A stretch of 64,000 nt of DNA from Peristeroidobacter agariperforans (GTDB lineage: Bacteria > Pseudomonadota > Gammaproteobacteria > Steroidobacterales > Steroidobacteraceae): positions 124,001-188,000 of the forward strand of contig NZ_RYFW01000004.1 of NCBI RefSeq assembly GCF_004138335.1, read 5' to 3'. This document shows positions 31,552 through 40,261 of the stretch, piece after piece. Each line of letters opens with the position of its first letter. The first letter of the stretch is position 1. Made by a program: the position numbers and the translations under genes. The notes beneath the pieces were generated by a model, which had not been told where the DNA came from, searched no databases, and saw only the letters and a list, made by a program, of their open reading frames with translations.

Positions 31552-32580
31552 CTAAGCAACCATTGCGGCTTCGGTCACGAGCACCCTCGGCTCCGCGAGC
31601 TCGGCAAAGAAGGAGTGCACAGACTCGGTCGGTTTATCGGGCGCAGGATGCTCCTCCTTTTGCATGCCTGATTTATCCGGGGCCGGTTTGGCTGGAAGGG
31701 ATTTCGCAGCGGGGGCCGGCGCTTGCGATTGGGCTGCAGGCGAGGCTTCCTGTATTCGGCGCACGGCGGCGCGGCTCGACGTACTCCCTCGCACTCGAAG
31801 CAAGAGGTCCGATCCTTCTCGATAAGTGATTGGCCGAGACGTGGCGAACCGGAGTTGTGAAGATGCCTCGCGGAATGCCATCACCGCCCAGTTGTCGCAT
31901 GAGACCACCCACACCATAGGTTTGGCGTTGAGCATGGACTCGAGAGACAAACTGCTGGCGTCGTGAAATCTAAGTTCTGCGGTCGGACCGTTGAACGTTC
32001 GGTGCCCGAGCACAACCAGCAGATCCCGCTCCGATGCTGCTGCAATCTCTTTCGAAAGATATTCACTAACAGAGCGGACCTGCGAGAGATCGGTCGACTT
32101 CGCCGCTGTGAGCTCCGCGTGGGTAGTGCGCAAGATAGGCAGCGCGGCTTCGATGGTTGCGGAAGAGTATTGATCGCCGTGGATCGCTTTGACTTCCGCT
32201 GTGGACCTTGGCACAGAGTGATAGAGCCTGATGCTGCCAAGTGGTTTGTCGAGTGCGGCCAATGCCGCTTCTGGCGCCGACGTGCTGTCAAAGATCACAA
32301 TCGAGTTGTCTGGGTACGGGCCTCCGGGTCGTCGGATATCGTTGATCGCTCGAATGTACTGCGCCTCGCTTTCCACCAGGACCGTCACGGGAGGGTCGCT
32401 GCGCCGGACCGTGGCGACGGCCTGGTCGTACTGTGCTCCGTAAACGAGCAAATGTTCGTCCCGGAGGTAACGACCGCCATTGTCGCGGTACTTGCAGAAA
32501 GCATTGTGCCCACTTCCATGGGCGAATCGGGAAATAAAAGATCCGCTCAACAGTGCAAGCACGACGGCGCGGCGATCCAT
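31552..32580 (-). CDS. Secreted protein with caspase/CHAT-like His-Cys pair
   Basis: 342 residues from ATG 32580. Residues 1-22 form a Sec-type signal. The core about 60-245 looks like an alpha/beta caspase-like fold: a strand ending in a His (DLLVVLGHR, His193) is followed by a strand ending in a Cys (VWVVSCDN, Cys228). That order and spacing is the caspase/CHAT dyad, but overall similarity is weak and I do not recognise the family. The last about 70 residues are Ala/Pro/Lys-rich linker (KSLPAKPAPDKSG), possibly for wall or envelope attachment. It is divergent from the DUF2235-CHAT operon, with a 167-nt AT-richer region between. Inactivity or another fold cannot be excluded. Confidence 0.6.
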   Translation of the reverse strand: MDRRAVVLALLSGSFISRFAHGSGHNAFCKYRDNGGRYLRDEHLLVYGAQYDQAVATVRRSDPPVTVLVESEAQYIRAINDIRRPGGPYPDNSIVIFDSTSAPEAALAALDKPLGSIRLYHSVPRSTAEVKAIHGDQYSSATIEAALPILRTTHAELTAAKSTDLSQVRSVSEYLSKEIAAASERDLLVVLGHRTFNGPTAELRFHDASSLSLESMLNAKPMVWVVSCDNWAVMAFREASSQLRFATSRPITYREGSDLLLRVRGSTSSRAAVRRIQEASPAAQSQAPAPAAKSLPAKPAPDKSGMQKEEHPAPDKPTESVHSFFAELAEPRVLVTEAAMVA

Positions 32581-32747
32581 GGAAAGCTCCCTTTCTTGTT
32601 CCGTCAGAGGTTTTCTGTTGTTAGCCTTCGAGATCAAACATCTCATGTTTTCGCGAGCAAATAAAGCATTCCATGCATTTTGCGATGCGTCTCGGTGGTT
32701 TCCTGTCGGGGTGATGGATTAGCATTTGGATACAACAACAGCAAGGC

Positions 32748-35700
32748 ATGGACATGTCCCGAAACATCATCATCTGTTGCGACGGAACGAACAATGAATT
32801 CGGGACTGAGAATACCAACGTCGTTCGGCTGATCCAGGCGCTCGATCGCGATCCGCTGCGACAACGGATCTACTACGACCCGGGGGTGGGTACGTTGCCA
32901 GAACCGGGCTTCGTTTCGGGGGTGGGACAGCGATTCTCCCTGATAGTAGGGCTCGCCTTCGGCGCGGGTTTGCTCCGCAAGGTCGGGCTCGCTTACGAAT
33001 TTCTGATGCGAGAGTGGCGTCCCGGGGACAGGGTTTTTCTGTTCGGCTTCAGTCGAGGCGCTTATACCGTTCGCGTGCTGGCGGGCCTGTTATATATGTA
33101 TGGCTTGCTGCCGGCCGGCAATGAGAATCTGATCCCCTACGTACTGCGTGCATTCAAGGCATCGCGCCGAAGTCTTCGTAAGGGCACAAGCCGTGCCGCG
33201 TTTTGGAATCTCAGCAACGAGTTTCGGCGCACATTCGCGCAGCCTGTAGCACCGGGGCGACGAGATCGCCGCTTTCAGATTCATTTCATGGGTGTGTGGG
33301 ACACAGTCTCATCGGTCGGGTGGTTATGGGAGCCCGCTCGTTATCCGCACACATGGAGCAATCCAGGTGTGAAGATTGTTCGCCACGCCGTGTCGCTGGA
33401 TGAGCGGCGGGCATTCTTTCGCCAGAACCTGTTCAAGCCGGTGGCGGGCTCGGGTCGACAGGATCTGCTGGAGCTGTGGTTTCCCGGTGTTCATGCCGAT
33501 GTCGGCGGAGGCTACCCGGAGAGCGAGGGAGGGCTGTGGCGTGAGCCATTCCAGTGGATGCTGGAGGAAGCGAAGGCGCACGGCTTGCTGACCGAGTCTT
33601 CGCGCGAACTGGCGGTCCTGACTCGAAGCAAGCAGCCCGAAAAGCCCTGGTGCGAGCCTGCGCATGAGTCTCTCAGCTGGAAATGGCGGCCAGCCGAGGT
33701 CTTTCCCAAGCTGAGCTATGGTGGTCCACAGTGGCGTCGGCGCCTACGGCTCAACTTGGGACGGCCACGGCAGATTCGCGAGAAAATTCTCCTGCACCCG
33801 ACTGTAGTGCAGCGGCAAGAGGAGCTCGGAGCCGCGTATCGGCCTCGCGCGCTGGAGGGTATTGACCGAGGGCTGATCGATATATGGCGACGCTCCGACG
33901 AGTCGATGAGCTACGGGCACGAATATGACGTGAGCTTTGTCGGCGGCAGAACGGAGGTCCGCGACGTGGATCTTTACCTGGGCGACGAAGTTGTCCAGGC
34001 CGACAGGACGGTAGTCGTCGCCGATGACGCTGCGGATCTCATTCAAGAAGTCGCAATGCCCGCTCCCTCGATACTGCTCGAGTCCGCCGGCGCCGACCTC
34101 GTGACGCCGCCTGTTCCAGCGCCGCAAGGGGACAGATATCTCCAAGTCCAGCTTAGCCAGGACAAGGGTGATGGAGACTTCTCGGAGCCGCTGAGGGTAT
34201 TGAAGCCTGGACTGTGTTATCTGGCCAGGGTGCAGGTGGGCGCCAAGTCGGATGACTATTTCGATCCGGGGCAGGCGTTGCAACTGAGCGAATTTGGGCT
34301 GTTCGACGTGTATTTTCATGACCTCGGCGCGGGGCGCGGACTGAAGGGCCACATCGTTATCGCCAAGCAAGGCACCAGCACGCCCTGCTTCTTTCCATTC
34401 GAAGTGCCCGTCGACGCCAAACGATTCGATGCGCGTCTGGTTCTTTCCCGTCAAGGCAGAATCGTGCAAGCGGTCTTATTGAATGCCACGCCAAATGCAT
34501 CGGGCGAGCTGGAGATCGTGCTCACCGTCGACGTGGCTGCGCCGCTGGTGAACGACGCATCGGCGACGTTCGATGCGGCGCTCATGCTGGACCGATTGTC
34601 GAATGATGAAATGGCCGGCTTGTTGTCCACCTATACGGCTGCGGCGAAAGAGAACAAAGCATCCGAAGGTAAAGTGATTCGCGTCGGGCAGGCCACGCTC
34701 AACGCAGTCGTGGCGGGTGTAGCTAACGCCATCCGAGAACACGCCAATAAGGAACCGAGTAGCGTTGCTTTGGATTCGCCGCTTACCGAACAGTTATTGT
34801 GCAAGCTCGCCATTCACGGCAGCACGCTATTCGAGGACGTCCTCCGGCCGGCGGGATTGGCCGAGGCGCGGCCGTCCCATTGGCGTCTGAGTATCGCGTG
34901 CTCGGCCGAATCGTACTTTCCCGCGGAGCTCGTTTATGACCGTCCAGTGCCGCTGCCGGGCGCCAGGTTGTGTCAGTCCTTCCGCGACGCCCTCGAGACA
35001 GGCGTGTGTTGTAAGGAACATGAACAGCGTGGTGGACAAGTTGTCTGTCCACTTGGGTTCTGGGGGCTGTCCTGCGTCATCGAGCGTAAGTGCGCCGCTG
35101 GGATCGTGCCCTCCCCGGATGAATTTCGTCTCATGTTTCGAGCGGCGACATTTGCAGAGGGGTTGCGTCTCGGTCCTGCATTGCTGGGCGTGAGCGACCG
35201 CGTGAACTGCGTGGACGCCGGCGTCTCGACGCAACTGACGACGGCGATCACGGAACGGTACCACCGAAACTCCGCGGTGGTTACAAACTGGAATGAGTGG
35301 CAGGCCGCCATTGTGGCCCACAAGCCCGGTGTTCTGGTGCTGCTCCCGCATCACCTTACAGACGAGAGCCTCCTCGAGTATCTGCAGATCGGAGTGCAAG
35401 CGAAGCAGAATTTCTTCGGCCATCCCAACTATCTCAACTCCCGGCATGTCACGCCGGAGCACGTGCTGGCCGCGCGCGATGGTGCGCCACCGATCGTGCT
35501 GCTCATCGGATGCGACACGGCGAAAGCTCGAGTCGCATTCGAAAATTTCGTCGTCGCGTTCGAGCGCGCGGGAGCCGCCGGCGTTGTGGGGACCACAGCT
35601 CCGATCATCGGTCGGCATGCTGGCCCAGCCGTGGAGCAACTGCTGCTGTCGCTCAGAAACAAATGCGGCACGGGTCGTCCGCTCGGAGATGTCCTGCTCG

Positions 35701-35813
35701 ACGCAAAGCGCAAGATCATGCTCGCCGGATATCCCATGGTGATGTGTTTGGCGAGCTATGGGGGAGTCGATCATGTACTCCAGTGCGAGGCGACCGAGCT
35801 GGAGGTGAATTGA
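32748..35813 (+). CDS. DUF2235 alpha/beta-hydrolase fused to CHAT protease
   Basis: 1021 residues, no signal peptide. Residues 1-400 form a DUF2235 hydrolase (Tle1-like lipase fold): NIIICCDGTNN at the start, nucleophile GFSRGAY (Ser102), GVWDTV (Asp185) and PGVHADVGGGYPE (His249). About 400-640 is an unassigned beta-rich stretch and about 640-780 a helical one. From about 790 a CHAT protease: ELVYDRPVPLPGA and VCPLGFWGLSCVIER are typical CHAT lead-in, then a strand to His868/869 (VLVLLPHH), a strand to Cys922 (IVLLIGCDTAKA), and GAAGVVGTTAPIIGRHAGPAVEQLLL. DUF2235 proteins are often T6SS lipases, but no VgrG, Hcp or PAAR is nearby. A protease controlling a lipase in one chain is the likely design. 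The MBL gene follows after 1 nt. Confidence 0.85.
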   Translation: MDMSRNIIICCDGTNNEFGTENTNVVRLIQALDRDPLRQRIYYDPGVGTLPEPGFVSGVGQRFSLIVGLAFGAGLLRKVGLAYEFLMREWRPGDRVFLFGFSRGAYTVRVLAGLLYMYGLLPAGNENLIPYVLRAFKASRRSLRKGTSRAAFWNLSNEFRRTFAQPVAPGRRDRRFQIHFMGVWDTVSSVGWLWEPARYPHTWSNPGVKIVRHAVSLDERRAFFRQNLFKPVAGSGRQDLLELWFPGVHADVGGGYPESEGGLWREPFQWMLEEAKAHGLLTESSRELAVLTRSKQPEKPWCEPAHESLSWKWRPAEVFPKLSYGGPQWRRRLRLNLGRPRQIREKILLHPTVVQRQEELGAAYRPRALEGIDRGLIDIWRRSDESMSYGHEYDVSFVGGRTEVRDVDLYLGDEVVQADRTVVVADDAADLIQEVAMPAPSILLESAGADLVTPPVPAPQGDRYLQVQLSQDKGDGDFSEPLRVLKPGLCYLARVQVGAKSDDYFDPGQALQLSEFGLFDVYFHDLGAGRGLKGHIVIAKQGTSTPCFFPFEVPVDAKRFDARLVLSRQGRIVQAVLLNATPNASGELEIVLTVDVAAPLVNDASATFDAALMLDRLSNDEMAGLLSTYTAAAKENKASEGKVIRVGQATLNAVVAGVANAIREHANKEPSSVALDSPLTEQLLCKLAIHGSTLFEDVLRPAGLAEARPSHWRLSIACSAESYFPAELVYDRPVPLPGARLCQSFRDALETGVCCKEHEQRGGQVVCPLGFWGLSCVIERKCAAGIVPSPDEFRLMFRAATFAEGLRLGPALLGVSDRVNCVDAGVSTQLTTAITERYHRNSAVVTNWNEWQAAIVAHKPGVLVLLPHHLTDESLLEYLQIGVQAKQNFFGHPNYLNSRHVTPEHVLAARDGAPPIVLLIGCDTAKARVAFENFVVAFERAGAAGVVGTTAPIIGRHAGPAVEQLLLSLRNKCGTGRPLGDVLLDAKRKIMLAGYPMVMCLASYGGVDHVLQCEATELEVN

Positions 35814-35814
35814 G

Positions 35815-36885
35815 ATGCTGCGACTGGAAATGTTGCCGGCGCAATTTGGCGACGCGCTCTGGCTCGAGTACGGCCCGCGAAACGACTCTCGCGTTGTGAT
35901 CGTGGACTGCGGTTTCAAGAGCAATTATCGCGAGTTGAAGCAGCGGATCGAGCAGCTTCGTCCAGGCCAGCTCGAGTTGCTGGTTCTGACGCATATCGAC
36001 GATGACCATATTCGCGGTGCGATTCCGTTACTGGCGGATGCGGGCGTGACGTTTCCGAGTGATATGGAAGTGTGGTTCAACGGTTGGAAACATCTGACTC
36101 CAAGCGACGAGCTGGGCGCGGCGCAAGGCGAGATATTCGGTGCTTTGATCGAACGGGGCGGCATGCGCTGGAATTCCTCGTGGGGCGGCCGGAGCGTGGT
36201 CATCCCTGATGCGGGAGAATTGCCGTCGGGGATGCTGCCTGGGGGGTTGAAGTGGACTTTGCTGTCGCCGAACTGGCAGAAGCTTGCCGATCTGCGCACG
36301 TTCTGGCGGTCGAAGGTGGCGGAGTTGGGTCTCGAGGCGGGCGACGCGCACGCTTTTCTGGAGTTATTTGAAGAGCGTAGTGATTTGCAGCCCGACGACA
36401 CACTGGGTGACGGAGTCGATATCGATCAACTAACAAGCCAGCTTTTCGAAGAGGATGACAAGGCGCCCAACGGCAGCAGCATCGCGCTGCTCGTGGAGTT
36501 CGAGGGAAAGTCGATTCTGCTAGCTGGCGATGCTCATCCTGGTCTGCTGACCCATTCTTTGCGCCGGCTGGCGCGGCAGCAAGGTCGCAGCACAATCGCT
36601 GTGGACGCATTCAAAGTTGCTCATCACGGAAGCCGCAAGAACACCAGTCCGGAACTCTTGAGGGCGCTGACCTGTCGTCGTTTTTTATTCTCTTCAAACG
36701 GTGCCAAGCACGGCCACCCTTCGCCCGAGTGTGTGGCGAGAATTGTGAAGTCGGCGCCCGGTGCGACGCTCCACTTCAACTACCGGAGCGCGACAAACAG
36801 ATGTTGGGATGATTCCATGAAGCAATCGGAACACGGCTATCGCGCACTGTATCCGGAGGATGGAGGTAACATCACCGAGCTTTAA
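35815..36885 (+). CDS. ComEC/Rec2-like metallo-beta-lactamase-fold hydrolase
   Basis: 356 residues, no signal or membrane segment, so cytoplasmic. Metal motifs: LTHIDDDHIRG (HxDxDH), LLAGDAHPG (Asp ligand), AHHGS, and FSSNGAKHGHPSPE near the end. The order matches the MBL domain of ComEC/Rec2, here as a stand-alone protein with an insert of about 90 residues between the first and second motifs. It begins 1 nt after the stop of the DUF2235-CHAT gene, so it is co-translated. Stand-alone MBL proteins of this type are paired with trypsin- or CHAT-type proteases in conflict systems, where they may act as nuclease or nucleotide hydrolase effectors. Confidence 0.88.
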   Translation: MLRLEMLPAQFGDALWLEYGPRNDSRVVIVDCGFKSNYRELKQRIEQLRPGQLELLVLTHIDDDHIRGAIPLLADAGVTFPSDMEVWFNGWKHLTPSDELGAAQGEIFGALIERGGMRWNSSWGGRSVVIPDAGELPSGMLPGGLKWTLLSPNWQKLADLRTFWRSKVAELGLEAGDAHAFLELFEERSDLQPDDTLGDGVDIDQLTSQLFEEDDKAPNGSSIALLVEFEGKSILLAGDAHPGLLTHSLRRLARQQGRSTIAVDAFKVAHHGSRKNTSPELLRALTCRRFLFSSNGAKHGHPSPECVARIVKSAPGATLHFNYRSATNRCWDDSMKQSEHGYRALYPEDGGNITEL

Positions 36886-36914
36886 CCGCGCGGCTCCTGG
36901 ACCGGGCCCACCGT

Positions 36915-36940
36915 GCTCGAGAGGCGGTGGCCTCTCGAGC
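36915..36940. terminator. Hairpin between convergent operons
   Basis: GCTCGAGAGGC and GCCTCTCGAGC are perfect 11-bp arms with loop GGTG. It lies between the end of the MBL gene and the end of the YsnF gene, so could serve both directions, though there is no T-run. Confidence 0.55.
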
Positions 36941-36960
36941 GCGTCAGCTGACTCCGGATA

Positions 36961-37818
36961 TCAAGTCGAACGCTTGTTACGGGATGTGCCAGGCTCATTC
37001 CTCGCGGACGGGTCGCGAGGTTTGGCGCGGGTGTCATCGACCTCGACTTCAGTGTGACGGACTGTGTCTTCGACGGTTTCGGTGCGCTCCTCGGCGGACT
37101 TACGTACCACAACTTCACCGGTGACTACCGCATCCTTCGCCACTACAGCTTCTTCGCCGCGCTCGGTTGCTTCGATCGTTTGTTCGCGAAAGACGTCATC
37201 GGTAGCGGCCGCGCCTCGAGCCGGCCGGCGCTCGATCTCGACACGTTCTTCGCGCAGTGAGACATCCTCCCGCACCGGCTCCTCGATGACGTAGGAACGA
37301 ACTCGCACGCCGCCACGATCGACCTCGCGCTTGCCGACGCGCAGCCGCTCTTCCGCGACGGGAATCGAGCGCTCCTCTCCAGTCGCGCCCGCGAATCTGG
37401 CGCTGGTGGCCGTGTCCTGTTGCATCCGATACGCATCGCTCTCGTCGGGCATGGCATCCGACCATCCTTCGGCTCGCCACTGCTCCGTGCGCTGCTCCAG
37501 ATCTATGGCGTTCGTTGTCTCCAGGACGCCGATCGCCTCGTCGGTTCTTTCATCGCTTACACGCGCCGTCAGCAAGCAGCCGCCGCGGCGGAGACCTTCT
37601 GAGTAAGCCAGGCGATCGTCGTCGCCAGCAAAGAATTCCTTGATGGACTCCCACAATCCCTTGTCGTTGCCAGTGTCGTCGCCGACACGAGTCGAGCTCA
37701 GCTGGTGGCTGACGATGCGCACGTCGCCGTCGTCCAACCCATGGCTCAGCAACTGCTGTCGGGCCTGTTGCGCCTCCGACTCCGAGTCGTAGATGGCAGT
37801 GATCGTTCGGGTAGTCAT
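36961..37818 (-). CDS. YsnF/AvaK-domain (DUF2382) stress protein
   Basis: 285 residues from ATG 37818. The N-terminus (MTTRTITAIYDSESEAQQARQ) is a ferredoxin-like general-stress domain (YflT type) with GLWESIKEFFAGDDDRLAYSEGLRRGG. The C-terminal half is the YsnF domain: ERSIPVAEERLRVGKREVDRGGVRVRSYVIEEPVREDVSLREERVEIERRP, highly charged and repetitive. Such proteins are induced by dryness, oxidative or general stress and may associate with the envelope or DNA; their function is not established. The second YsnF gene ends 18 nt upstream on the same strand, so they form a pair. Confidence 0.88.
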   Translation of the reverse strand: MTTRTITAIYDSESEAQQARQQLLSHGLDDGDVRIVSHQLSSTRVGDDTGNDKGLWESIKEFFAGDDDRLAYSEGLRRGGCLLTARVSDERTDEAIGVLETTNAIDLEQRTEQWRAEGWSDAMPDESDAYRMQQDTATSARFAGATGEERSIPVAEERLRVGKREVDRGGVRVRSYVIEEPVREDVSLREERVEIERRPARGAAATDDVFREQTIEATERGEEAVVAKDAVVTGEVVVRKSAEERTETVEDTVRHTEVEVDDTRAKPRDPSARNEPGTSRNKRST

Positions 37819-37836
37819 GACTTTCTCCACAAAAAA

Positions 37837-38229
37837 TTACGTGTCCTCGCCATTCGGTAAATTTCGTGGCTCCACGAAGACCTCGGTCGAGCGCAAAGTC
37901 ACCGGGACCTGGATGGGCGCTTGCAGGAGTTTGCGTTGTACGTGCAACTCCGCCACGAGCACCAGGCGTTTGACCAGAACCGCGCGCTCTTCGACGATCG
38001 GGATAATGACCACGTCTCCTTCCTCGCGGACGTTCGGGATCGCATCGACCTCCTGGTTCACAGCGACGCGACGAATATCCAGCTGTTCACGGCGTAGCGT
38101 GTCCGAAAGGACTTGCTGACTCTCGGTCGTCGCAGTACGGATCGAGACGCGCTTGCGTTCTACCACGCGCTTTTCGATGCGCGCCCGCTCCTCGACCAAG
38201 GGGATTCGCCGCTCTGGCTCGTCACTCAC
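37837..38229 (-). CDS. Short YsnF-domain (DUF2382) protein
   Basis: 130 residues from GTG 38229, which has GGAG six nt upstream; the open frame extends further but runs into the feruloyl-CoA synthetase gene. It is one YsnF domain: RRIPLVEERARIEKRVVERKRV, then IIPIVEERAVLVKRLVLVAELHVQRK. It lies 18 nt before the longer YsnF-family gene and 76 nt after the synthetase gene. Role as for its neighbour. Confidence 0.8.
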   Translation of the reverse strand: MSDEPERRIPLVEERARIEKRVVERKRVSIRTATTESQQVLSDTLRREQLDIRRVAVNQEVDAIPNVREEGDVVIIPIVEERAVLVKRLVLVAELHVQRKLLQAPIQVPVTLRSTEVFVEPRNLPNGEDT

Positions 38230-38305
38230 GATAATCTCCGCAGGGCTGTTGACTAACAGACCAGCCGCAGAGGAGTTCCTTGTCGATAAACAAGCGGTGC
38301 GAGTG

Positions 38306-40159
38306 TCACTCGTCTCGTGCACTTTGCCCGTTGATGTCGATGACGTCGTCAAGCCGGCCAGAGGCATACAACTCCGCAACCAGCTGCGAGCGATTGCGCA
38401 GCACGGCCCGCTGATTGATCGAGCCCTTGTCGGTGATCTCGCCGTGATCCAGGGAAGGAGCGGAAGGTAGTAAACGCGCACGTCGGATGTGGCGCGTGCT
38501 CGCCGTATTTCGCCTGGCGTGTACGCGCAGGCAGGCCCGGAGCAGGCCCTTGATGACAGGATCGCGGGCGATCTCTTCATGCGACAGTGTGTGCGAGAGT
38601 CGTAGTGCGCGACCGCACGCCGTCACGTCCGGGATGATCAACGCCGTGATGTAGTCCGCATCAGGGCAGCCAATGACCACGTCCTGCGCGAACGGCGCGA
38701 GCTGAGCGATCAGCTCGGCGCGCAGCGGGCCGACGCTGACCCAGCTGCCGTTCGACAGCTTGAAGTCTTCGCCGATGCGGCCGTCGAACACGAGGCCGCG
38801 CGTGGGATCGTTTTGATCGAGCAGGCGTACCGCATCGCCGAGGCAATAGAATCCTTCGTCGTCGAAAGCGGCGGCGGTCAGCTCGGGCTGGCGCCAGTAA
38901 CCGGGCGTGACGCTGGGGCTGCGGACGCGAATCTCCAGTTTCTCGTTCACCGGAGCGAGCTTCACGAGCGAGCCATTGGCAGGCAAACCGACTACGCCGG
39001 CGCGACCCATCGCGGGAGTTGTGAAGGTCACCGCGGGCCCGGTTTCCGTCGCGCCGAGGCCGGATAGCATGGGCGTTTTCAAGCGACGTTCGTGCAGGGA
39101 CATCGCATCGAGCGCGTCCCAAGTGTGCTGCGCGAGTGAGGCGCCGGCGAAAAAATATGCGCGCAGCCGGCCATAGAAACGTCTGCGCAACTGCGCGTCC
39201 TCGTGCAGGTGTTGCGCGATCATTTCAAAGCCCTTGGGCACGTTGAAGTACACCGTGGGCGAGATTTCGCGCAGGTTACGAATCGTCTCTGTAATGCCGG
39301 TCGGGGTCGGCTTGCCGTCATCGATGTAGAGCGTGCCGCCATTGCTCAGCACGAGACCCACGATGTGACTGCCGCCAAATGTGTGACTCCACGGCAGCCA
39401 GTCCACGACCACGGGCGGTTCGTCCGCGAGGAAGGGCATGGATTGCCGCTGCATCATCGCGTTACTGCAGACCATGCGATTCGTCGTTATCACGACCTTC
39501 GGCATGCCGGTAGAGCCGGAGGTCAGCAAGAACTTCGTGATTGTGTCGCAGTCCGTCTTCTGATGACGTATGTCGAGCTCGCTCGTGACAGCCGCCTCGA
39601 GCTCGGTCAGGCTGGTGACTTCACGATCAGCGAGCGCTGCATCGCCGACGATCTCGGTGTCATGCGCTACGAGCTGCACCAGCATGTGCGCGAAACAGGG
39701 GGTATCGAACGCGGCGATCATTCCCGGCGTAAGCAACTCGATGATATGGCGTGCTCTGCCGAGATCCGCCGACGCCAGCGAATAGGCCGGTGACATCGGA
39801 CAGAATGGAACACCGACCCACATCGCCGCGAAACTGAGCACGAGATGCTCGATGCTGTTGCCGGACACGATCAGGATTGGCCGCTGCTCTGACAGATTCC
39901 GTCTCGCCAGGCCGGCTGCGACGCGGCGAACGCGCTCGAGCATTTCGCAATAGCTGACATTCCGCCAGCCGCCGTGAGCGCGTCGAGCGATCAGCGTACG
40001 CTCGGGAGCAACGCCAGCCCAATGTTCCAGCCAATCCATGAGTCGCGCCGGATATTCGGGCAGCGTGCCCTGTGGCTGAAGCAGGATCGAGCCGTCGGGC
40101 CTCCATTCGCAGCGCGTGTGGAACGGATCGGCGGTCCAGTCGAGCTCGTCCTTGGCCAT
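38306..40159 (-). CDS. fcs: Feruloyl-CoA synthetase-like AMP-forming ligase
   Basis: 617 residues from MAKDELDWTADPF. AMP-binding motif LLTSGSTGMPKVVITTNRM, WLPWSHTFGGSHIVG, the A5 motif SGLGATETGPAV and the GRIGEDFKLSNGSWVSVGPLR segment match feruloyl-CoA synthases (WLPWSHTFG and FKLSNGTWV are family-specific). It converts ferulate, coumarate or caffeate to CoA esters with ATP. No enoyl-CoA hydratase/aldolase (ech) lies nearby, so the pathway is not clustered. The divergent MarR regulator and the palindrome between them point to induction by the CoA ester. The terminal catalytic Lys appears in DHGEITDKGSINQR. Confidence 0.87.
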   Translation of the reverse strand: MAKDELDWTADPFHTRCEWRPDGSILLQPQGTLPEYPARLMDWLEHWAGVAPERTLIARRAHGGWRNVSYCEMLERVRRVAAGLARRNLSEQRPILIVSGNSIEHLVLSFAAMWVGVPFCPMSPAYSLASADLGRARHIIELLTPGMIAAFDTPCFAHMLVQLVAHDTEIVGDAALADREVTSLTELEAAVTSELDIRHQKTDCDTITKFLLTSGSTGMPKVVITTNRMVCSNAMMQRQSMPFLADEPPVVVDWLPWSHTFGGSHIVGLVLSNGGTLYIDDGKPTPTGITETIRNLREISPTVYFNVPKGFEMIAQHLHEDAQLRRRFYGRLRAYFFAGASLAQHTWDALDAMSLHERRLKTPMLSGLGATETGPAVTFTTPAMGRAGVVGLPANGSLVKLAPVNEKLEIRVRSPSVTPGYWRQPELTAAAFDDEGFYCLGDAVRLLDQNDPTRGLVFDGRIGEDFKLSNGSWVSVGPLRAELIAQLAPFAQDVVIGCPDADYITALIIPDVTACGRALRLSHTLSHEEIARDPVIKGLLRACLRVHARRNTASTRHIRRARLLPSAPSLDHGEITDKGSINQRAVLRNRSQLVAELYASGRLDDVIDINGQSARDE

Positions 40160-40177
40160 GGGGGGGGCGGGTCCAAT

Positions 40178-40196
40178 TAGTATGCAACACATACTA
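40178..40196. promoter_or_regulatory. MarR operator-like palindrome
   Basis: TAGTATG-N5-CATACTA is a perfect 7-bp inverted repeat centred in the 102-nt gap between fcs and the MarR gene. It starts 18 bases upstream of the fcs start codon, where a bound repressor would block transcription. Confidence 0.7.
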
Positions 40197-40202
40197 TTCG
40201 TG

Positions 40203-40220
40203 TTGCGAACGAAATCGCAA
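40203..40220. promoter_or_regulatory. Second inverted repeat before the MarR gene
   Basis: TTGCGA and TCGCAA, 6 nt apart, lie between the first palindrome and the MarR start. It may be a second operator or part of the MarR promoter. Confidence 0.4.
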
Positions 40221-40261
40221 GCCGTTACATTGCGCCTGTCTCAGCGTGTTTCGGAATATCG

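Noticed and set aside
32748-35813. Ordinary T6SS Tle1 lipase effector
   Set aside because: The C-terminal CHAT domain and coupled MBL gene do not fit, and no VgrG, Hcp, PAAR or immunity gene is near.
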